Translations under genes and position numbers: made by a program | The notes under the pieces: model-generated | Seen by the model: the letters and a program-made list of their open reading frames with translations, nothing else | Told to the model about the DNA's origin: nothing | Databases searched by the model: none | From: Novipirellula caenicola | GTDB lineage: Bacteria > Planctomycetota > Planctomycetia > Pirellulales > Pirellulaceae | Assembly (NCBI RefSeq): GCF_039545035.1 | Contig: NZ_BAABRO010000013.1 | Location: forward strand, 62,001-126,000 | DNA length: 64,000 nucleotides | Direction of reading: 5' to 3' | Shown: positions 60,440-64,000 of the stretch, piece by piece | Position numbering within the stretch: position 1 is the first letter of the stretch | Layout: each line of letters begins with the position of its first letter

Positions 60440-61192
60440 ATGCACTTCATGTCGTCCCAAGAATACACGACAGCCCAAGAACACGCTGCCCAAATCGATT
60501 CGATTCGGACTCAGTACGAAGAGCTGGCGGAATTGGCCGGTTCGCTTGCTCATGAAATCAAAAACCCGCTCTCGGTGATCCACATGAACATCGATTTGTT
60601 GAGCGAGGATTTGGCGGAAATCGACTCGCCGATCAGCCGCCGCTCGGTGGACCGTGTTGATATCGTGCGCCAGCAATGCGAACGCATGGAAGGCCTGCTG
60701 CGTGACTTCCTTCGCTACGCGCGACTCCGCGACATCGACCTTGTCCCCGGCAGTTTGAACGAACAGATCGAAACCGTACTGCGGGCTTACCAGGCGCAAG
60801 CGGATGCGGCCGACATCGACATCGAAAAATACCTGGACCCCGATCTGCCCGCGATCATGTTGCACAGCGACTCGCTGCAAGCCGCGTTGATGAATCTGGT
60901 CAAAAACGCGTTGGAAGCAATGGAAGAGGGAGGCCAGATATGGGCACGCACCTACCCGACGCGCACCGGGGTCGCGTTGGATTTAATCGATACCGGCAGC
61001 GGCGTGGACGACAACACCGTGCTGCATATGTTCGAGCCGTTTTACAGCACCAAAGAAGGCGGCTCGGGACTGGGACTGCCAACGGCACGTAAAATCATCG
61101 AGGCCCACGGCGGCCGCATCAGCGTGCAAAGCGAGATCGGCCGGGGAACTAAATTTGTCCTCGAATTCCCCACCCCCAAACGCTTGGGCTAA
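60440..61192 (+). CDS. small soluble sensor histidine kinase
   Basis: This 250-residue protein has no transmembrane segment and almost no sensor part: a short helical start, then HisKA with SLAHEIKNPLSVIHMNIDLL (H38), then HATPase_c with NLVKNALEA (N box, about 155), DLIDTGSGVDDN (G1), FYSTKEGGSGLGLPTARKIIEAHGG (F and G2 boxes) and GRGTKFVLEFP. It should phosphorylate a response regulator not found beside it. The start is ATG 60440 or ATG 60449; an earlier TTG at 60356 is less likely. It is divergent from the membrane protein gene. Confidence 0.92.
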   Translation: MHFMSSQEYTTAQEHAAQIDSIRTQYEELAELAGSLAHEIKNPLSVIHMNIDLLSEDLAEIDSPISRRSVDRVDIVRQQCERMEGLLRDFLRYARLRDIDLVPGSLNEQIETVLRAYQAQADAADIDIEKYLDPDLPAIMLHSDSLQAALMNLVKNALEAMEEGGQIWARTYPTRTGVALDLIDTGSGVDDNTVLHMFEPFYSTKEGGSGLGLPTARKIIEAHGGRISVQSEIGRGTKFVLEFPTPKRLG

Positions 61193-61260
61193 AACAAGCC
61201 ACCATTCATTTGCTCGATTCGCCCAATTCATGGGCGACGATCGGGGCGTGTGGTTTTGGC

Positions 61261-61284
61261 GTAGCGGAAATCTCGCGACGTTCG
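61261..61284 (+). repeat. degenerate GTAGCG short repeat next to the composite element
   Basis: GTAGCGGAAATCTCGCGACGTTCG resembles the GTAGCGGAACTCGTCAAGAGTTTCG type at 53203. It lies about 30 bases before the composite element, as at the other two loci. Confidence 0.5.
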
Positions 61285-61315
61285 TTCTATGGCGCGTGGC
61301 CCTCGAAACGGTTGA

Positions 61316-61432
61316 CGGGCTGTTGATTTAGTCCAAATGCAAATCGCAACGGTGAGCCGTGGGCCGTAAGGCACCGGGTCGTGCGTGGGACCCGGCCGCT
61401 GACGCGTCGCGGCTCAATAAATCAACAAGCCG
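61316..61432. repeat. dispersed element with core A, copy 2 (complete)
   Basis: Terminal inverted repeats CGGGCTGTTGATTTA (61316-61330) and TAAATCAACAAGCCG (61418-61432, 13 of 15 matching) enclose core A, which begins GTGAGCCGTGGGCCGTAAGG and ends GTCGCGGCTCAA. Inside the core GAGCCG/CGGCTC and CCGGGTC/GACCCGG pair in a nested manner. It directly precedes a core B copy, and a few GTTGA bases join them. Confidence 0.88.
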
Positions 61433-61436
61433 TTGA

Positions 61437-61553
61437 CGGCTTGTTGATTTAATGAAGTTTCCTGCGGCAAGGGGTGTATGATGGACTTTCTAGTCCGTCA
61501 GTGGCGCATTCGACGGACTAGGAAGTCCATCGTACGACTAAATCAACAAGCCG
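61437..61553. repeat. dispersed element with core B, copy 2
   Basis: Perfect 15-bp terminal inverted repeats CGGCTTGTTGATTTA (61437-61451) and TAAATCAACAAGCCG (61539-61553) enclose the same core as 44523-44639. The inner hairpin arms are 61480-61499 and 61512-61531, 19 of 20 matching. With the adjacent core A copy this makes a composite element between the converging histidine kinase and TlpA-like genes. Confidence 0.9.
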
Positions 61554-61604
61554 TTTGACGCGTTCCGCCATCTGAAAATGCTTCACCGCGTTGGCTTAAC
61601 GCCG

Positions 61605-62624
61605 CTATCGATTTGGGTCGGCATCCGCTGCGAGTGCGGTCTTTACCGCATCACGCAACGCTTCACCGCGGAGATCACGGGCAACGATCTTGCCGTCGGG
61701 ACCGATCAACCAGATCGATGGGATCGATTGAATGCCATAGGCTTCAAAGATTTTTTCGTGCCGCTCTGGGTCACCCACCCAGCCCTGGCGGTAGGCCGCG
61801 GGAGTTTCGTCGAGCAATGCTTGGGGAAGGTCGAACGATTGATCCACGCTTAGACCAATCATCTCGAGACGCTCGCCACCGAAGTCCTCGTAGACCGATT
61901 CCAAATTAGGGAACTCGGCTCGGCAAGGTCCGCACCAAGTCGCCCAGAAATCCATTAGTACGAATTTGCCACGGAAGTCCGACAATTGGAACTCGCTGTC
62001 GTCATACGCGGTCGCTGTCCAGTCGGCAGCCGGGTCTCCCGGCATCAGCACGTTCTTGATTTTCAGCGTCAAATTGGCCGGAAACGGTTTATCGACGTTT
62101 TTGATGATAAACTGCCGCATGGCATAAGCACGCGCGAGAGTCTGTGAACGCTCCGCACCGGCAGCGGGGTGCATGATCGACGCGGTAAGCTGGTACCAAG
62201 CGGGTTTGATGTTTTCGAAAACAAAGGAACCATCTTCGGCAAGTTGCGTCGTGTAGGTTGCTCGCTTTCCACGCGCTTCTTCGACCGCGCGGAGATAGTC
62301 CTTGTAGTCCTCTGTTTTCATGAAGTCTTGACGCCATTGGGAACGCTCCTCAGGCTTCATCGTGCTCCACTCTTGGGGGAACGGCATACGCGGGTGCCTG
62401 TAGCTGCCTTCCAACGTGACCACGACCTGATCAAGAGAGAGACCGTCCGTATTGATCCCTGCGGACACCTGATCCGGCATTACCACCTTTCCTTGCACGG
62501 AACACGTGACAGCCTCGGTCGACTTGGATTCTTGAGACGCAGTTTCCTTCGTCTCGCTTTGCACGTAGGCCCCAATGCTACAAGCCCAACAGAGAATGAA
62601 GAAAAGAATCCGCTTCGCGTGCAT
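61605..62624 (-). CDS. TlpA/ResA-like thioredoxin-domain protein, exported
   Basis: This 339-residue protein has a signal peptide (MHAKRILFFILCWACSIGAYVQS), an N-terminal beta-rich part like a carboxypeptidase-regulatory or DUF4369-like domain (about 40-190: FVFENIKPAWYQLTASI) and a C-terminal thioredoxin fold (about 200-339) with FVLMDFWATWCGPCRAEFPNL (catalytic WCGPC, about 229-233) and the cis-Pro in IQSIPSIWLIGPDG. It should act as a periplasmic thiol-disulfide reductase. The ATG at 62624 is used; the frame extends to 62735 without support. Confidence 0.88.
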   Translation of the reverse strand: MHAKRILFFILCWACSIGAYVQSETKETASQESKSTEAVTCSVQGKVVMPDQVSAGINTDGLSLDQVVVTLEGSYRHPRMPFPQEWSTMKPEERSQWRQDFMKTEDYKDYLRAVEEARGKRATYTTQLAEDGSFVFENIKPAWYQLTASIMHPAAGAERSQTLARAYAMRQFIIKNVDKPFPANLTLKIKNVLMPGDPAADWTATAYDDSEFQLSDFRGKFVLMDFWATWCGPCRAEFPNLESVYEDFGGERLEMIGLSVDQSFDLPQALLDETPAAYRQGWVGDPERHEKIFEAYGIQSIPSIWLIGPDGKIVARDLRGEALRDAVKTALAADADPNR

Positions 62625-62770
62625 AGGAAGAATCCAGATGAGAATGCTCGGTTCGACTAGCTTTGATTGGCACCAGTTTAACGCAGTAAACAACACGGTG
62701 TCAGTCTTGGCGACATTCGATCGAGCATGAGACAAGCCCCGCCCGGATGTCGCCTGAAGGCCCCACCGAA

Positions 62771-62800
62771 CCTCCCCTAAAGCAAAGCTTTTGGGGGAGG
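62771..62800. terminator. stem-loop after the sufS gene
   Basis: CCTCCCCtAAAGC and GCTTTtGGGGGAGG pair around an AAA loop (12-13 bp with small mismatches) directly downstream of the stop of the cysteine desulfurase gene on the minus strand. It lacks a T tract, so it may be a mixed-type terminator or 3' stabilising hairpin. Confidence 0.6.
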
Positions 62801-62808
62801 TGAAGCGG

Positions 62809-64000
62809 CTAGAGGTTTCGCGGGCGGCGTTTGCGGCCGCTCGGGGCGAAACGTTTGCGAATCTCCGATACCGCAGCGATCAAACGATCTGCTTCTTCAT
62901 ACGTGTTGTAGAAGTAGAAACTAGCGCGAGTCGAGGCGGACAAACCGAGCGATTTGTGCAGCGGCATCGTGCAATGATGTCCTGCGCGAACCGCAATCCC
63001 GTACGCATCAAGCGTCTGAGACATGTCGTGCGCGTGAACGCCTTTGACGACGAAACTAACAATCCCGGCCTTCAAATCAGGCTCTGGCCCGATGATTCGC
63101 ACACCGTCGATCTCGCGAAGTCCGCGATCCGCGTAGCTGCCCAACTCTTTTTCATACGCGTGAATTTCATCGAGCCCGACCGACGTTAAGTACTCGGTGG
63201 CGGCGTGCAATCCGATCGCTTCGACGATCGGCGGTGTTCCCGCTTCGAACTTGTCCGGCAATGCCGCACTGGTGAACCCGGTGGTCGTGACTTCGTTGAT
63301 CATCCCACCGCCACTTAAAAACGGCGGCATCGCATCCAGCAATGCTGACTTGCCATACAACACGCCGATCCCAGTAGGCCCGCATGTCTTGTGACCGCTG
63401 AACGCGAGAAAATCGACGTCCAATGCTTGGACGTCGAGCACTTGATGCGGCGCCGCTTGGGCAGCGTCCACCAACACACGGCAATCGATCTCATGAGCCA
63501 TTGCCGTCCACCGCTGGACTGGAAACTCCACTCCGAGCGTGTTGCTTGCTGCGGTGAACGCAAACATTTTCGGTCGCAGCCGCTGCAGATACTCTGCGAC
63601 AACTTCGTCGGTGATCGTGAAATTTTCATCCAGCGGCAGGAATTCGATTTTGCATCCCGTTCGCGCTGCCAATTGGTGCCACGGAACGATATTGGCATGA
63701 TGCTCGGCGATCGTTAACAGGATCGTATCGCCCGATTTGACATTCGCATCTCCCCACGAACGAGCGACCGTGTTGATCGCCGCCGTCGTGCCAGCGGTAA
63801 AGATCACCTCGTGCGATTCAGCGGCACCAATAAATTGGGCCACTCCGCGACGCGCCTGCTCGTAGCGATCGGTCGACTCTTCGCTGAGCGTATGGATGCC
63901 ACGATGGACGTTGGCGTAATACCGCTGATAGCAATCCGACATCGCATCGATCACCGCCTGCGGACGTTGGCTGCTGGCAGCATTGTCGAGAAACGCCAGC
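62809..64000 (-). CDS. sufS: SufS-type cysteine desulfurase, 5' end outside window
   Basis: This PLP enzyme takes sulfur from cysteine for Fe-S cluster assembly. The visible part, including in-frame residues LAFLDNAASSQRPQAV at the window edge, covers almost the entire protein. Motifs: YYANVHRGIHTLSEESTDRYE, FTAGTTAAINTVARSWG, EHHANIVPWHQLA, VLVDAAQAAPHQ, FLAFSGHKTCGPTGIGVLYG (PLP lysine) and the catalytic Cys in RAGHHCTMPLH. The group II (SufS/CsdA) type fits. The gene runs off the right edge; only the first few residues are missing. The last residues are Arg-rich. Confidence 0.93.
   Translation of the reverse strand, partial: LAFLDNAASSQRPQAVIDAMSDCYQRYYANVHRGIHTLSEESTDRYEQARRGVAQFIGAAESHEVIFTAGTTAAINTVARSWGDANVKSGDTILLTIAEHHANIVPWHQLAARTGCKIEFLPLDENFTITDEVVAEYLQRLRPKMFAFTAASNTLGVEFPVQRWTAMAHEIDCRVLVDAAQAAPHQVLDVQALDVDFLAFSGHKTCGPTGIGVLYGKSALLDAMPPFLSGGGMINEVTTTGFTSAALPDKFEAGTPPIVEAIGLHAATEYLTSVGLDEIHAYEKELGSYADRGLREIDGVRIIGPEPDLKAGIVSFVVKGVHAHDMSQTLDAYGIAVRAGHHCTMPLHKSLGLSASTRASFYFYNTYEEADRLIAAVSEIRKRFAPSGRKRRPRNL

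Overview
The window looks like chromosomal DNA of a planctomycete, probably a Rhodopirellula-like member of the Pirellulales. The reasons are the combination of a PSCyt1/DUF1549/DUF1553 protein followed by a DUF1501 protein, DUF1080 proteins, a formylglycine-type sulfatase, membrane proteins beginning with NPY(Q/A), a lysine/alanine-repeat H1-like protein, an LL-diaminopimelate aminotransferase and many gene families seen mainly in that phylum. This is a judgement from protein content; no 16S gene is present. Both edges cut genes: an M50 protease on the left lacks its 5' end, and a SufS-type cysteine desulfurase on the right lacks its 5' end.

Layout. 1-9 kb: M50 protease, H1-like protein, mrp and an unusual regulator pair, then secreted or membrane proteins of unknown role. 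9-15.7 kb: a 960-base non-coding stretch, then a signalling group (coiled-coil protein, FHA-like protein, membrane Ser/Thr kinase coupled to a membrane protein, secreted protein). 15.9-29.5 kb: an exopolysaccharide locus with a Wzy-like polymerase, a Wzc-like protein with a degenerate ATPase, five glycosyltransferases, a polyprenyl glycosylphosphotransferase and a fused Gfo/Idh/MocA-epimerase enzyme. No Wzx flippase or Wza exporter is visible. 29.5-38.6 kb: housekeeping, with proC, argB, a pseudo-ArgD, argF, a GT2-GtrA fusion, rph and tdk. 38.8-44.5 kb: a DacZ-like diadenylate cyclase, a large secreted protein, a DUF2293 protein and a radical SAM protein. 44.6-53.2 kb: polymer-degradation genes (SGNH-DUF1080 fusion, sulfatase, DUF1080, PSCyt1 and DUF1501 pair). 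53.3-57.6 kb: a cobA-hemD, AhpD-like, mobA, moeA operon for siroheme and molybdenum cofactor. 57.7-64 kb: rpsT, dapL, a membrane protein, a histidine kinase, a TlpA-like protein and sufS.

The most notable things found are: (i) modular intergenic repeats, with a shared 15-bp terminal inverted repeat around two different hairpin cores, located only between convergent genes at 38.7, 44.5 and 61.3-61.55 kb and always next to a shorter GTAGCG repeat; (ii) an ArgD-like protein between argB and argF with a very acidic N-terminus and no apparent PLP lysine; (iii) an NtrC-like regulator whose AAA+ domain has lost its ATPase motifs and whose stop codon overlaps the start of an unknown partner; (iv) a Wzc-like protein without a P-loop; (v) a DacZ-like cyclase with RHW in place of RHR; and (vi) several small tandem arrays with 15-18 bp periods. 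All functional calls rest on motif recognition by eye. No database search was run.
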